A stretch of 64,000 nt of DNA from the NCBI RefSeq assembly GCF_001513965.1, contig NZ_KQ948023.1:186001-250000 (forward strand), in the 5' to 3' direction. Below the pieces are notes generated by a model. That model ran no database searches. It saw nothing but the letters and a program-made list of their open reading frames with translations, and was not told where the DNA came from. The stretch is from Streptomyces cellostaticus (GTDB lineage Bacteria; Actinomycetota; Actinomycetes; Streptomycetales; Streptomycetaceae). Below, piece by piece: positions 51,730 to 60,304 of this stretch (position 1 is its first letter; each line of letters opens with the position of its first letter). The translations under genes and the position numbers were made by a program.

Positions 51730-52221
51730 TCAGCACTCCTCCCCCGGATCGTTCCTGTTCAGCTTCTCCAGGTACTCGTGGGCCAGGGACGTGGCCCGGG
51801 TGAACCAGTCGGTGATGACCGCCAGTTCCTCGGGGGTGTAGTCGGCGAACAGGGCCGTGAGGCGTTTGTAGTGGCCCGCGTACACCGCCTCGACCTGGGT
51901 CACGGCGGCCGGTACGGCGGCCACGCGGACGCGGCGGCGGTCGGTGGGGTCGGGGCGGCGGGTGACGTAGCCGGCGCGTTCGAGGCGGTTGAGGATGCCG
52001 GTCACCGCGCCCGTGGTCACGTGGGCGCGGGCCGCGAGGTCGCCGGCCGTGAGCAGGTTCTCGCCCGCCTCCAGGACGAAGGCGAAACAGGTGAGGTCGG
52101 TGACGTTCAGTCCCAGCCGCCGGGCCAGCTCCTGCTGTCCGATCAGGTGGGCGGCGATGAGGTGGTCCATCGCCGACAGCGCCTGTGCCGGGGTGGCGGG
52201 CGGTCGGGGCGTGCCGTCCAT
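51730..52221 (-). CDS. MarR family transcriptional regulator
   Basis: A 163-residue winged-helix regulator. The core LTAGDLAARAHVTTGAVTGILNRLERAGYVTRRPDPTDRRRVRVAA (about 70-115) contains the recognition helix and wing with the conserved DxRxxR. The N-terminal helix pairs for dimerisation. ATG at 52221 (MDGTPRPPATP) lies directly downstream of AGAAAG. It is divergent from the small gene at 52312 with two 19-bp direct repeats between them, probably its operators. The ligand is unknown. Confidence 0.92.
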   Translation of the reverse strand: MDGTPRPPATPAQALSAMDHLIAAHLIGQQELARRLGLNVTDLTCFAFVLEAGENLLTAGDLAARAHVTTGAVTGILNRLERAGYVTRRPDPTDRRRVRVAAVPAAVTQVEAVYAGHYKRLTALFADYTPEELAVITDWFTRATSLAHEYLEKLNRNDPGEEC

Positions 52222-52231
52222 CTTTCTAAAA

Positions 52232-52282
52232 TCCCTTAGCTCGTGAGATATTCGGATGGTAAATTTCTTAGTCCGTGAGGGA
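52232..52282. promoter_or_regulatory. Two 19-bp direct repeats, probable MarR operators
   Basis: TCCCTTAGCTCGTGAGATA (52232-52250) and TTTCTTAGTCCGTGAGGGA (52264-52282) share CTTAG-N2-CGTGAG. They are 32 bp apart, three helical turns, in the gap between the divergent MarR gene and the gene at 52312. Confidence 0.55.
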
Positions 52283-52311
52283 ACCCGGTCTCGTCCCTGG
52301 AGGCGGTTTAC

Positions 52312-52686
52312 ATGAGTCTGTACGACGAGGGTCACACGATCGCCGGCTGGACCGGCACAGGGATCGCGACCGTCGGCACCGGTGTGGTGGGTGTGGGGGT
52401 GTGCACGGTCTCCGCGCCGGCCGTTGTGGGCGGGCTGGTGATCGGGGGCGTGAGCGTCCTGGTCACCTGGGTTCTTCATCTGTCCGGGTGGGGCAAGCCG
52501 CCGGGGGTGCGACCGCGGGGGCAGTGGGGGATGCGGGTCCGGGACGCCCAGGCCCGGGAGGGGCATGCGGGGTGCGTCAGCTGCCGGCTGGCGGGACGGG
52601 GACGGTCTGCGGTGAGCCCGGCATCGGTGCCCGTGGTGCCGGGTGAGGATCGCGCCGAGTCGATGTCCCTGTCATCCGTCGACTGA
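52312..52686 (+). CDS. Small conserved membrane protein, function unknown
   Basis: A 124-residue protein. The N-terminal MSLYDEGHTIAGWTGTGIA leads to two hydrophobic segments (about 12-32 and 36-58, Gly/Val-rich). The C-terminal half is hydrophilic with CVSC. The ATG is preceded by GGAGGCGGTTTAC (GGAGG at 52299-52303). It is divergent from the MarR gene and so probably in its regulon. The motif DEGHTIAGWTG recurs in Streptomyces proteins of unknown role. Confidence 0.78.
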   Translation: MSLYDEGHTIAGWTGTGIATVGTGVVGVGVCTVSAPAVVGGLVIGGVSVLVTWVLHLSGWGKPPGVRPRGQWGMRVRDAQAREGHAGCVSCRLAGRGRSAVSPASVPVVPGEDRAESMSLSSVD

Positions 52687-52736
52687 CCCGCCGCCCGCAG
52701 GGGTCTTGTCAGTGGCGCCTTCTACTCTGACGAGTG

Positions 52737-53621
52737 ATGGCACACAGGTGGACATGCTCGGGACTGCGCTGGGCGCCGGACGGCCCCGTGCTGGTGTGGG
52801 ACGGCGGGCGGCGCAGTGCGCTGCCGTGGGGGAAGCGGGTCGCGTTCGCCGTCGCGGAGGACTCGGCGCGTCGGTGCGTCGGCGCGCGGGGGCACGCCTG
52901 TCCACTGCGGGCCGTCGTGCCGGGGCGCAGTACGGGGGCCCGGTGCGAGGAGTGTGCGCGGCTGGACCGGGCGCACTCCGTGGCCGCCGACACCCTCGCC
53001 GATGATCCGCGGCCGTACCGCGTCTATCTGGCCTGGTTCGGACCCGGCATGGTCAAGGTCGGCATCACTGCCGTCGAGCGGGGGCCGGCGCGGCTGCTGG
53101 AGCAGGGGGCTGTCTGTTTCAGCTGGCTGGGCACCGGTCCGCTGATGGCCGCCCGCCGTACCGAGGAGCTGCTGCGGGCGGCCCTGCGGGTCCCGGACCG
53201 GATTCCGTACGCGGAGAAGCGGGCCGTGCGGGCGGCGCTGCCGGAGACGGAGGCCGAGCGGGCCGCCGAAGTGCGGGAGTTGCACGCGCGGGCCGTCGTA
53301 CTCGACGGGTGGCCCGAGTCGTTGTTCCGGGAGCCGTGTCAACCCGTCGACCATGTTGGGGTTTTCGGGCTCTCTGGCGTATCGGCAGCAGTCGGTGACG
53401 TCGTCGAGCTCGTCCCCGGCGGGATCGTGAGCGGTGAGCTCGTCGCGGCCGCCGGGCCCGATCTGCATCTGGCGGTCGCCGGGCGCGGGGTCTTCGTCCT
53501 CGACACCCGGCTGATGGCCGGATGGGAGCTGGCCCCGCTGGACCCGGCCGTCGGCGCGTTCACCGTCCCGGTGCGGGAGTTCAGGAGGGAGCGGGGGAGC
53601 GAGCAGGACGGGCTGTTCTGA
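52737..53621 (+). CDS. DUF2797 family protein
   Basis: A 294-residue cytoplasmic protein matching DUF2797. Cysteines CVGARGHACPL and CEECARLDRAH form a likely zinc site. YRVYLAWFGPGMVKVGIT and RLLEQGAV resemble the GIY-YIG-like core of this family. The catalytic role is unknown. TACTCT at 52723-52728 could be a -10 for a leaderless transcript beginning near the ATG; a GTG 3 nt upstream is an equivalent start. Confidence 0.85.
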   Translation: MAHRWTCSGLRWAPDGPVLVWDGGRRSALPWGKRVAFAVAEDSARRCVGARGHACPLRAVVPGRSTGARCEECARLDRAHSVAADTLADDPRPYRVYLAWFGPGMVKVGITAVERGPARLLEQGAVCFSWLGTGPLMAARRTEELLRAALRVPDRIPYAEKRAVRAALPETEAERAAEVRELHARAVVLDGWPESLFREPCQPVDHVGVFGLSGVSAAVGDVVELVPGGIVSGELVAAAGPDLHLAVAGRGVFVLDTRLMAGWELAPLDPAVGAFTVPVREFRRERGSEQDGLF

Positions 53622-53726
53622 CCCAGCCGCTCCGAAGCCCCCGAAGGTCAAGACTTGGATCCCTTGCGGATCCCTTTGGGCAAGGTCCATGGACCCGCAC
53701 CCCCGCCCGCGGTCATCGTGGTCGAC

Positions 53727-54107
53727 ATGAGCGAACAGTCTGTTGCACCTGTCAGTCCCGTTCCCGTTCCCGTTCCCACTCCCACCCCTGCCTTCGAACC
53801 GCCTTACTACGCCGTCGTGTTCGCCTCCAACCGCACCGACCGCGACACCGACGGATACACCCACACCGCCCACCGCCTCTCCGACCTCGTGCGGGGCATC
53901 CCCGGATTCCTCGGCGAGGACTCCGCCCACACCCCCGGCGGACTCGCCATCTCCGTCGCCTACTTCCGGGATCTCGCCGGGATCGAGGCGTGGCGCCGGG
54001 ACCCCGAGCACCTCGCGGCCAAGCAGCGCGGGCGCGAGCGGTGGTACGAGCAGTACGTGATCCACATCGCCCGGGTCGAGCACAGTCACGGGTTCACGCG
54101 TACGTGA
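53727..54107 (+). CDS. Antibiotic-biosynthesis-monooxygenase (ABM) domain protein
   Basis: A 126-residue protein with a ferredoxin-like ABM fold from about residue 24: YYAVVFASNRT, ISVAYFRDLAGIEAWRRDPEH, and YEQYVIHIARVEHSHGF. Such proteins act as cofactor-free monooxygenases or heme-degrading enzymes, but many are simply dimeric ligand-binding proteins. The N-terminal 22 residues are a Val/Pro repeat (PVPVPVPTPTP). No biosynthetic genes are nearby. Start ATG 53727 (MSEQSVAP). Confidence 0.85.
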   Translation: MSEQSVAPVSPVPVPVPTPTPAFEPPYYAVVFASNRTDRDTDGYTHTAHRLSDLVRGIPGFLGEDSAHTPGGLAISVAYFRDLAGIEAWRRDPEHLAAKQRGRERWYEQYVIHIARVEHSHGFTRT

Positions 54108-54125
54108 GCGCTTCCCAGGCGTTCC

Positions 54126-54184
54126 CTGAGAAGCACCTGTGTGTTTCTCAGGAAAATCACAGACACGTGAAAGCGTGTTCTCAG
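54126..54184 (+). promoter_or_regulatory. Three TTCTCAG repeats upstream of the two-component system
   Basis: CTGAGAA at 54126-54132 (inverted) and TTCTCAG at 54145-54151 and 54178-54184. The first two form an inverted repeat. They lie 24-82 bp upstream of the response regulator ATG and are candidates for autoregulatory binding. Confidence 0.45.
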
Positions 54185-54207
54185 AGGCCCCCGACAAGGT
54201 GTCCACC

Positions 54208-54948
54208 ATGACCACGACCTCGCCCCAGGGGCGCACCGAACTGCTGAGGCCGGACGGGAGCCCCGTCCGAGTGCTTGTGGTGGACGACGAACTGTCGATC
54301 ACCGAACTGCTGAGCATGGCTCTTCGTTACGAGGGCTGGCAGATCAGGAGTGCGGGGGACGGGCAGGGCGCCATGCAGACCGCCCGCGAGTTCCGGCCCG
54401 ACGCCGTCGTCCTGGACATGATGCTGCCCGACATGGACGGGCTGACCGTCCTCGGCCGGCTGCGCCGCGAACTGCCGGACGTGCCTGTCCTCTTCCTCAC
54501 CGCCAAGGACGCCGTCGAGGACCGTATCGCCGGGCTCACCGCCGGTGGCGACGACTACGTCACCAAGCCGTTCAGCCTGGAGGAGGTCGTGGCGCGGCTG
54601 CGGGGGCTCATCCGGCGCTCCGGGGCCGCCGACCGGCGCTCCGACTCCGTGCTCGTCGTCGGGGATCTGACCCTGGACGAGGACAGCCACGAGGTCTCGC
54701 GGGCGGGGGAGTCCATCCACCTCACCGCGACCGAGTTCGAGCTGCTGCGCTTCCTGATGCGCAATCCGCGGCGCGTGCTCAGCAAGGCGCAGATCCTGGA
54801 CCGGGTGTGGTCGTACGACTTCGGCGGGCAGGCCAATGTGGTCGAGCTCTACATCTCGTACCTGCGGCGGAAGATCGACGCCGGGCGGGAGCCCATGATC
54901 CACACCCGGCGTGGGGCGGGTTACCTGATCAAGCCCGCCGTGTCATGA
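54208..54948 (+). CDS. OmpR-family response regulator
   Basis: A 246-residue response regulator. The receiver domain (about 20-135) has acidic VVDDE, phosphorylation site D70 (VVLDMMLPDMDGL) and the switch Lys in YVTKPF. The C-terminal winged helix (about 150-245) ends with YISYLRRKID and RGAGYLIKP, typical of the OmpR/TrcR group. It overlaps the histidine kinase gene by 4 nt (ATGA). The module with the two downstream glycosyltransferases suggests it controls a surface glycosylation system. ATG at 54208 is preferred to a GTG at 54199. Confidence 0.95.
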   Translation: MTTTSPQGRTELLRPDGSPVRVLVVDDELSITELLSMALRYEGWQIRSAGDGQGAMQTAREFRPDAVVLDMMLPDMDGLTVLGRLRRELPDVPVLFLTAKDAVEDRIAGLTAGGDDYVTKPFSLEEVVARLRGLIRRSGAADRRSDSVLVVGDLTLDEDSHEVSRAGESIHLTATEFELLRFLMRNPRRVLSKAQILDRVWSYDFGGQANVVELYISYLRRKIDAGREPMIHTRRGAGYLIKPAVS

Positions 54949-56564
54949 GCGGGCGACGACGGCCGCGTCCGCAGACGCGACGAGCGGGGCAGCCGCGCAC
55001 CCTGCGGACCCGGCTCGTCGTCGCGTCCATGGTGCTGATCGCGGTGGTGTGCGCCGTGATCGGCACTGTGACCACGCTTGCGCTCCGGAGCCACCTGTAC
55101 GGGCAGCTCGACAGTCAGCTGGACGAGGTCGGCAAGCGCGCCTCCGGCATGTTCGGCCCGCCCGGCCAGGGCAAGGACGGCAACGGAATACCCGGTGGCG
55201 GGCGGGACGGCAGGGCGACCGATCTCACCCAGTTCGTCACCCGGGGCCCGCAGCCGCAGTACAACACGGTCGTGGCCAAGGTCGAGAACGGCGAGACCAC
55301 CGAGGGCAAGGTCGGCCACAAGTCCAAGGACACCTTGGACATGAGCGCCCAGCCGCTCGGCAAGGCCCAGCTCGCGGCACTCGGCACCGTCGCCAAGGAC
55401 CGCACGCAGCACACCGTCGACGTTCCCGGCCTGGGCAGTTACCGCGCGGAGTACGTCTTTGGACCCAACGGCAGCTACTACGTCGCCATCCCGACCAAGG
55501 AAGCCGACGGCAACATCAACGCCCTGATCCTCATCGAGGTCAGCGTCACCGTCGCCGGGCTGGTCGCCGCCGGTATCGCCGGGTACGTGCTCGTCGGGCT
55601 GGCCACCCGCCCCCTGCGCAAGGTCGCCGCCACCGCCACCCGGGTCTCCGAACTCCCCCTGCACACCGGCGAGGTGAACCTCAGCGAGCGCGTGCCGGAG
55701 TCCGAGTGCGACCCGCACACCGAGGTCGGCCAGGTGGGCTCCGCGCTCAACCGCATGCTCGACCATGTGCACGGCGCCCTGCACGCCCGGCAGCAGAGCG
55801 AGATGCGGGTACGGCAGTTCGTCGCCGACGCCAGCCATGAGCTGAGGACGCCCCTCGCTTCCATCCGCGGGTACGCAGAGCTGACGCGGCGCGGCAGGGA
55901 GCAGGTCGGGCCCGACACCCGGCATGCCCTCGGGCGTATCGAGTCCGAGGCGGGGCGGATGACCTTCCTGGTCGAGGATCTCCTCCTCCTCGCCCGTCTC
56001 GACGCCGGGCGGCCGCTGCAGTTCGAGCAGACCGACCTGATCCCGCTCGTCGTGGACACCATCAGCGACGCCCGTGCGGCCGGCATGGACCACAACTGGC
56101 GGCTCGACCTGCCCGATGAACCGGCCCAGGTGTCGGCGGACGCGGCACGGTTGCAGCAGGTGCTGGTCAACCTGCTCGGCAACGCCCGCAACCACACCCC
56201 ACCCGGTACGACCGTCACCGCGCGGGTGCAGCGGCGCGGGCCCTGGATGTGCATCGACGTCGAGGACAACGGCCAGGGGATTCCGGCGGACCTGCTGCCG
56301 CATGTCTTCGAGCGGTTCGCGCGCGGGGACTCCGCGCGCTCGCGCGCCACCGGGTCGACCGGGCTCGGGCTCGCCATCGTGCAGGCCGTCGCGGCCGCGC
56401 ACGGCGGTGCCGTGACCGTGGACAGCGTTCCGGGCCGCACGGCGTTCACCGTGCATCTGCCCGCGCTCGGCCCGGCCGTGCCGCAGCCCGCGGACGAAAC
56501 CAACGGGCAGTCGCACTCACAGGCACAGCACAGTGCCACCACATGGGTGCAACAGGGCGCTTGA
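54945..56564 (+). CDS. Sensor histidine kinase
   Basis: A 539-residue membrane kinase. Helix 1 is about 24-48, a 140-residue extracellular sensor follows (PGQGKDGNGIPGGG, loop-rich), helix 2 is about 195-220, and HAMP spans about 218-275. The HisKA motif ASHELRTPLASI places H298. N box NLLGNARNHTP, G1 DVEDNGQGIP and G2 TGSTGLGLAI complete the ATPase. The C-terminal 30 residues are polar. Its stop lies 3 nt before a hairpin that contains the start codon of the glycosyltransferase. Confidence 0.95.
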   Translation: MSGRRRPRPQTRRAGQPRTLRTRLVVASMVLIAVVCAVIGTVTTLALRSHLYGQLDSQLDEVGKRASGMFGPPGQGKDGNGIPGGGRDGRATDLTQFVTRGPQPQYNTVVAKVENGETTEGKVGHKSKDTLDMSAQPLGKAQLAALGTVAKDRTQHTVDVPGLGSYRAEYVFGPNGSYYVAIPTKEADGNINALILIEVSVTVAGLVAAGIAGYVLVGLATRPLRKVAATATRVSELPLHTGEVNLSERVPESECDPHTEVGQVGSALNRMLDHVHGALHARQQSEMRVRQFVADASHELRTPLASIRGYAELTRRGREQVGPDTRHALGRIESEAGRMTFLVEDLLLLARLDAGRPLQFEQTDLIPLVVDTISDARAAGMDHNWRLDLPDEPAQVSADAARLQQVLVNLLGNARNHTPPGTTVTARVQRRGPWMCIDVEDNGQGIPADLLPHVFERFARGDSARSRATGSTGLGLAIVQAVAAAHGGAVTVDSVPGRTAFTVHLPALGPAVPQPADETNGQSHSQAQHSATTWVQQGA

Positions 56565-56566
56565 CG

Positions 56567-56592
56567 AGAGTCGGTTCATGCGAACCGACTCT
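56567..56592 (+). promoter_or_regulatory. Hairpin with the glycosyltransferase start codon in its loop
   Basis: AGAGTCGGTTC (56567-56577) and GAACCGACTCT (56582-56592) form a perfect 11-bp stem. The 4-nt loop ATGC contains the ATG of the downstream gene. The only Shine-Dalgarno-like bases (GAGAG, 56566-56570) are inside the stem. Confidence 0.6.
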
Positions 56593-58056
56593 TCTCCCGG
56601 CACCCTGCCGGCGCGGGAGCACCTCCCGGCCGGAGACGCCGGTACGCCTGTCCTGGACGTAGTGATCCCCGTCTACAACGAGGAGAAGGACCTCGAGCCG
56701 TGCGTGCTCAGACTGCACGAGCACCTCACGCGCACCTTCCCGTACGCCTTCCGCATCACGATCGCGGACAACGCGTCGACGGACACCACCGCGCAGGTGG
56801 CGGCGGGGCTCGAGGAGGAGATCCCCGAGGTCGCCAACTTCCGTCTGGAGCAGAAGGGCCGCGGCCGGGCCCTGCGGACGGTGTGGTCCGCGTCCGACGC
56901 GCCGATCCTCGCCTACATGGACGTCGATCTGTCCACCGACCTCAACGCCCTGCTGCCGCTGGTGGCGCCGCTGATCTCGGGCCACTCGGACCTGGCGATC
57001 GGCTCCCGGCTCGCCCGCAGCTCCCGGGTCGTGCGCGGCCCCAAGCGGGAGTTCATCAGCCGGGCCTACAACCTGATCCTGCGCGGCTCGCTGCAGGCCC
57101 GCTTCTCGGACGCGCAGTGCGGCTTCAAGGCCATCCGACGGGATGTCGCGCAGGTGCTGCTGCCCCTGGTGGAGGACACCGGCTGGTTCTTCGACACCGA
57201 GATGCTGGTGCTCGCCGAACGGGCGGGGCTCAGGATCCACGAGGTGCCGGTCGACTGGGTCGACGACCCGGACTCGACCGTGCACATCGTGAAGACCGCG
57301 ACCGACGACCTCAAGGGCGTGTGGCGCATCGGCAAGGCCCTGACCACCGGTTCGCTGCCGCTGGACCGGCTCACCCGGCCCTTCGGCGACGACCCGCGCG
57401 ACCGCGAGATCCAGGACGTGCCCAAGGGGCTGGCCCGGCAGCTCGTCGGGTTCTGCGTGGTCGGCGGCCTCTCCACCCTCTTCTACCTCCTCCTCTACAG
57501 CGTCTTCCGGCAGTTCTCCGGCTCGCAGGCCGCCAACGCGCTCGCCCTGCTCGTCTCGGCGGTCGCCAACACGGCCGCCAACCGCCGGCTCACCTTCGGG
57601 GTGCGCGGCCGGGGCGGTGCCGTACGGCACCAGGCGCAGGGCCTGGTCGTGTTCGGCATCGGACTCGCCCTGACCAGCGGCTCCCTGGCCGCCCTGAACG
57701 CGGCCACCGGCAACCCGGCGCACTCCACCGAGCTGGCGGTGCTCATCGCCGCCAACCTCGCGGCGACCGTCCTGCGCTTCCTGCTCTTCCGCGCCTGGGT
57801 GTTCTCGGACCGCCGGGAGTCCGGCCAGGAATCGACGGTGGTCGCGGCCCACGCCCCGGCGCACCACCCGTCCTCGCCCACCTACCGCACGACGGCTCCG
57901 TACGCACCGCTCCCGCAGCGCCCGGTGCCGTACCAGCAGCCGTACCAGACCACTCAGGTCCGCGCCGGTGAAGCCGCGGACGGCAGCTGGAGGGACGCCA
58001 CCATGCGACTGCAGCCGGTGCGCCCTCATGACACCGATCCGGGGGACCCCCGATGA
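56578..58056 (+). CDS. GT2 glycosyltransferase fused to GtrA-like membrane domain
   Basis: A 492-residue fusion. Residues about 20-265 are a GT2 enzyme of the dolichyl/undecaprenyl-phosphate sugar synthase type (VVIPVYNEEKDLEP, DNASTD, DxD in YMDVDLSTD, and the GFKAIRRD substrate region). Residues about 285-410 are a GtrA-like four-helix domain (QLVGFCVVGGLSTLFYLLLY). Residues about 415-492 are a Pro/His-rich tail. GT2 makes a lipid-linked sugar; GtrA-type proteins flip it outward (established for LTA glycosylation systems). The gene overlaps the GT39 gene by 4 nt. The start codon is inside a hairpin. Confidence 0.93.
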   Translation: MRTDSSPGTLPAREHLPAGDAGTPVLDVVIPVYNEEKDLEPCVLRLHEHLTRTFPYAFRITIADNASTDTTAQVAAGLEEEIPEVANFRLEQKGRGRALRTVWSASDAPILAYMDVDLSTDLNALLPLVAPLISGHSDLAIGSRLARSSRVVRGPKREFISRAYNLILRGSLQARFSDAQCGFKAIRRDVAQVLLPLVEDTGWFFDTEMLVLAERAGLRIHEVPVDWVDDPDSTVHIVKTATDDLKGVWRIGKALTTGSLPLDRLTRPFGDDPRDREIQDVPKGLARQLVGFCVVGGLSTLFYLLLYSVFRQFSGSQAANALALLVSAVANTAANRRLTFGVRGRGGAVRHQAQGLVVFGIGLALTSGSLAALNAATGNPAHSTELAVLIAANLAATVLRFLLFRAWVFSDRRESGQESTVVAAHAPAHHPSSPTYRTTAPYAPLPQRPVPYQQPYQTTQVRAGEAADGSWRDATMRLQPVRPHDTDPGDPR

Positions 58057-60242
58057 CCACCCACTACGACCAGCCGGCCCAGCAGGACAGCCCCGCCGCC
58101 TGGGGTCCGCCGCCCACGGCTGCTCCGCGGGCCCCCGAGTCCGGTGAGCCCGGGCAGCCCCTCGTGGGCAGAGTGTGGCGCGGCCGTCCCGAGGACCCGC
58201 GCTGGGTGCGCCCGGCCTTCCTCGGCCTGCTGGCCGCCACCCTCCTCACCTACCTGTACAACCTGAGCGCCTCCGGCTACGCCAACTCCTTCTACTCGGC
58301 GGCCGTCCAGGCGGGCAGCACGTCCTGGAAGGCGTTCTTCTTCGGCTCGCTGGACGGCGGCAACGCCATCACCGTCGACAAGCCCTCGGCCTTCATGTGG
58401 CCGATGGAACTGTCGGTCAGGATCTTCGGCCTGAACTCGTGGGCGATCCTCACCCCCGAAGTCCTGATGGGCGTCGGCACCGTGGCGGTCGTGTACGCGG
58501 GGGTACGGCGCCGGTTCAGTCCCGCGGCCGGTCTGATCGCGGGTGCGGTGCTCGCGTTCACCCCCGTCGCGGCACTGATGTTCCGGTTCAACAACCCGGA
58601 CGCGCTGCTGGCCCTGCTGATGGCGCTGGCCTGCTACTTCGTCGTGCGTGCCGTGGAGGACGGGCGGACGAGGTGGCTGGTGTGGGCGGGCGCCGCGATC
58701 GGCTTCGCGTTTCTCGCCAAGACGCTGCAGGCGTTCCTGATCCTGCCGCCGCTGGCCATCGTCTACGCCGTCTGCGGTCCGGTGCGGCTGCGGAAGCGGC
58801 TGGTGCAGCTGGGCCTGGCCACCGTCGCGCTCGTCGTGGCCGGCGGCTGGTGGGTCGCGATCGTCGAGCTGTGGCCGGCCTCCTCCCGCCCCTACATCGG
58901 CGGCTCGCAGAACAACAGCTTCCTGGAGCTGACCTTCGGCTACAACGGCCTCGGCCGGATCAACGGCGACGAGACCGGCAGCGTCGGCGGCGGTGGCGGT
59001 GCGGGCGGCTCCGGCCGCTGGGGCGCCACCGGCTGGGACCGGATGTTCAACTCCGAGATCGGCAGCCAGATCTCCTGGCTGCTCCCGGCCGCGCTGATCC
59101 TGCTGGTCGCGGGCCTGTGGGCGACCCGCAAGGCAGGGCGTACGTCCGCGACGCGCGCCTCGTTCCTGGTGTGGGGCGGCTCGCTGCTGATCACCATGGT
59201 GGTGTTCAGCTACATGGCGGGCATCTTCCACCAGTACTACACGGTGGCCCTCGCCCCCTACATCGCGGCCGTCACCGGCATGGGCGCCGGACTGCTGTGG
59301 GAGAAGCGCAAGGAGACCTGGGCGTCGCTCACGCTCGGCGCCGCCGTGGTGGCCGCGGCCGTCTGGGGCTACGTGCTCCTCAACCGCACCTCCAGCTATC
59401 TGCCCTGGCTGAAGTGGCTGGTCCTGATCGGCGGTCTCGCGGCCGCGTTCGGCCTGGTCTTCGCGGGCCGCATCTCGCGTCAGCTCGCTCTCGGTGCGGC
59501 TGCGGTGGGCCTGCTGGCCGCGCTGGCCGGTCCGACGGCGTACACCCTCAGCACGGTGGACTCCGCACACACCGGCTCCATCCCGACGGCCGGCCCGGCG
59601 GGCGCGAGCATGATGGGCTTCGGCGGCGGCCGTCCGGGCGGCGGCAACGGCGGCGGCATGCGCGGCGGCTTCGGCGGCGGAATGCCGGGCCAGGGCCAGC
59701 AGAACCAGCAGGGTCAGGGCTTCCCGGGTGGGGGCATGCCCGGCCAGAACGGCAACGGCCAGGGGCAGGGGCAGGGGCAGGGGCAGGGGCAGAACCGGCA
59801 GAACGGCAACGGCTTCCCCGGTGGCGGTCAGATGGGTGAAGGCGGCCGTATGGGCGGCGGCGGTGGCGCCGGCGGCCTGCTGAACGGCGCGAACGTCAGC
59901 TCCGCGGCCAAGAAGCTGCTGGAGACGGACGCGGGCCAGTACACCTGGGTCGCCGCGTCCGTCGGTTCCCAGAACGCCGCGAGCTACCAGCTGGCCACCG
60001 GTGACCCCGTGATGGCGATCGGCGGCTTCAACGGCACCGACCCGTCCCCGACGCCGGCCCAGTTCAAGAAGTACGTGGCGGACGGAAAGATCCACTACTT
60101 CATCGCGAGCGGCGGCATGGGCGGTGGCATGGGAGGCAGCAGCAGCGGTACGTCGTCCCAGATCACCTCGTGGGTCGAGAGCAACTTCAAGAAGGTGACG
60201 GTCGGTTCGGCCACGTTCTACGACCTGACGCAAAGCAGCTGA
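58053..60242 (+). CDS. GT39 (ArnT/PMT-like) membrane glycosyltransferase
   Basis: A 729-residue GT-C enzyme with a short cytoplasmic N-terminus and about 12 helices to residue 500. The PMT-like first loop (ALRxDE region) includes SFYSAAVQAGSTSWKAFFFGSLDGGNAITVDKP. The C-terminal extracellular part (about 515-729) has a Gly/Gln-rich linker with repeated GQ pairs and a Ser/Gly-rich C-terminal domain (QYTWVAASVGSQNAASYQL, similar to the YkcA/B domain). It transfers a sugar from lipid carrier to an external target. It is paired with the GT2-GtrA gene and controlled by the upstream two-component system. Confidence 0.92.
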   Translation: MTTHYDQPAQQDSPAAWGPPPTAAPRAPESGEPGQPLVGRVWRGRPEDPRWVRPAFLGLLAATLLTYLYNLSASGYANSFYSAAVQAGSTSWKAFFFGSLDGGNAITVDKPSAFMWPMELSVRIFGLNSWAILTPEVLMGVGTVAVVYAGVRRRFSPAAGLIAGAVLAFTPVAALMFRFNNPDALLALLMALACYFVVRAVEDGRTRWLVWAGAAIGFAFLAKTLQAFLILPPLAIVYAVCGPVRLRKRLVQLGLATVALVVAGGWWVAIVELWPASSRPYIGGSQNNSFLELTFGYNGLGRINGDETGSVGGGGGAGGSGRWGATGWDRMFNSEIGSQISWLLPAALILLVAGLWATRKAGRTSATRASFLVWGGSLLITMVVFSYMAGIFHQYYTVALAPYIAAVTGMGAGLLWEKRKETWASLTLGAAVVAAAVWGYVLLNRTSSYLPWLKWLVLIGGLAAAFGLVFAGRISRQLALGAAAVGLLAALAGPTAYTLSTVDSAHTGSIPTAGPAGASMMGFGGGRPGGGNGGGMRGGFGGGMPGQGQQNQQGQGFPGGGMPGQNGNGQGQGQGQGQGQNRQNGNGFPGGGQMGEGGRMGGGGGAGGLLNGANVSSAAKKLLETDAGQYTWVAASVGSQNAASYQLATGDPVMAIGGFNGTDPSPTPAQFKKYVADGKIHYFIASGGMGGGMGGSSSGTSSQITSWVESNFKKVTVGSATFYDLTQSS
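59760..59790 (+). repeat. CAGGGG hexamer tract coding for repeated GQ
   Basis: CAGGGG is repeated five times in a row from 59760, followed by CAG. It encodes the GQGQGQGQGQ linker of the GT39 enzyme. Slippage would change linker length in frame. Confidence 0.85.
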
Positions 60243-60267
60243 CTCAAAGTAGCTGACGAAAAACCTG

Positions 60268-60303
60268 CTGTACACCGTATAGCGACGGCTATACGGTGTA
60301 CAG
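60268..60303. promoter_or_regulatory. 36-bp perfect inverted repeat at the DHA2 exporter start
   Basis: CTGTACACCGTATAGC (60268-60283) and GCTATACGGTGTACAG (60288-60303) are exact reverse complements with a GACG spacer. The site ends 1 bp before the ATG at 60305, so a bound repressor would cover the promoter. It is the likely operator of the TetR regulator at 61840. Confidence 0.72.
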
Positions 60304-60304
60304 C

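Noticed and set aside
58026..60275. 749-codon open frame on the strand opposite the GT39 gene
   Set aside because: It lies antisense to a clear membrane enzyme; its composition (Gly, Arg, Ala, His-rich with no domain) is the mirror of the real gene's GC-rich codons.
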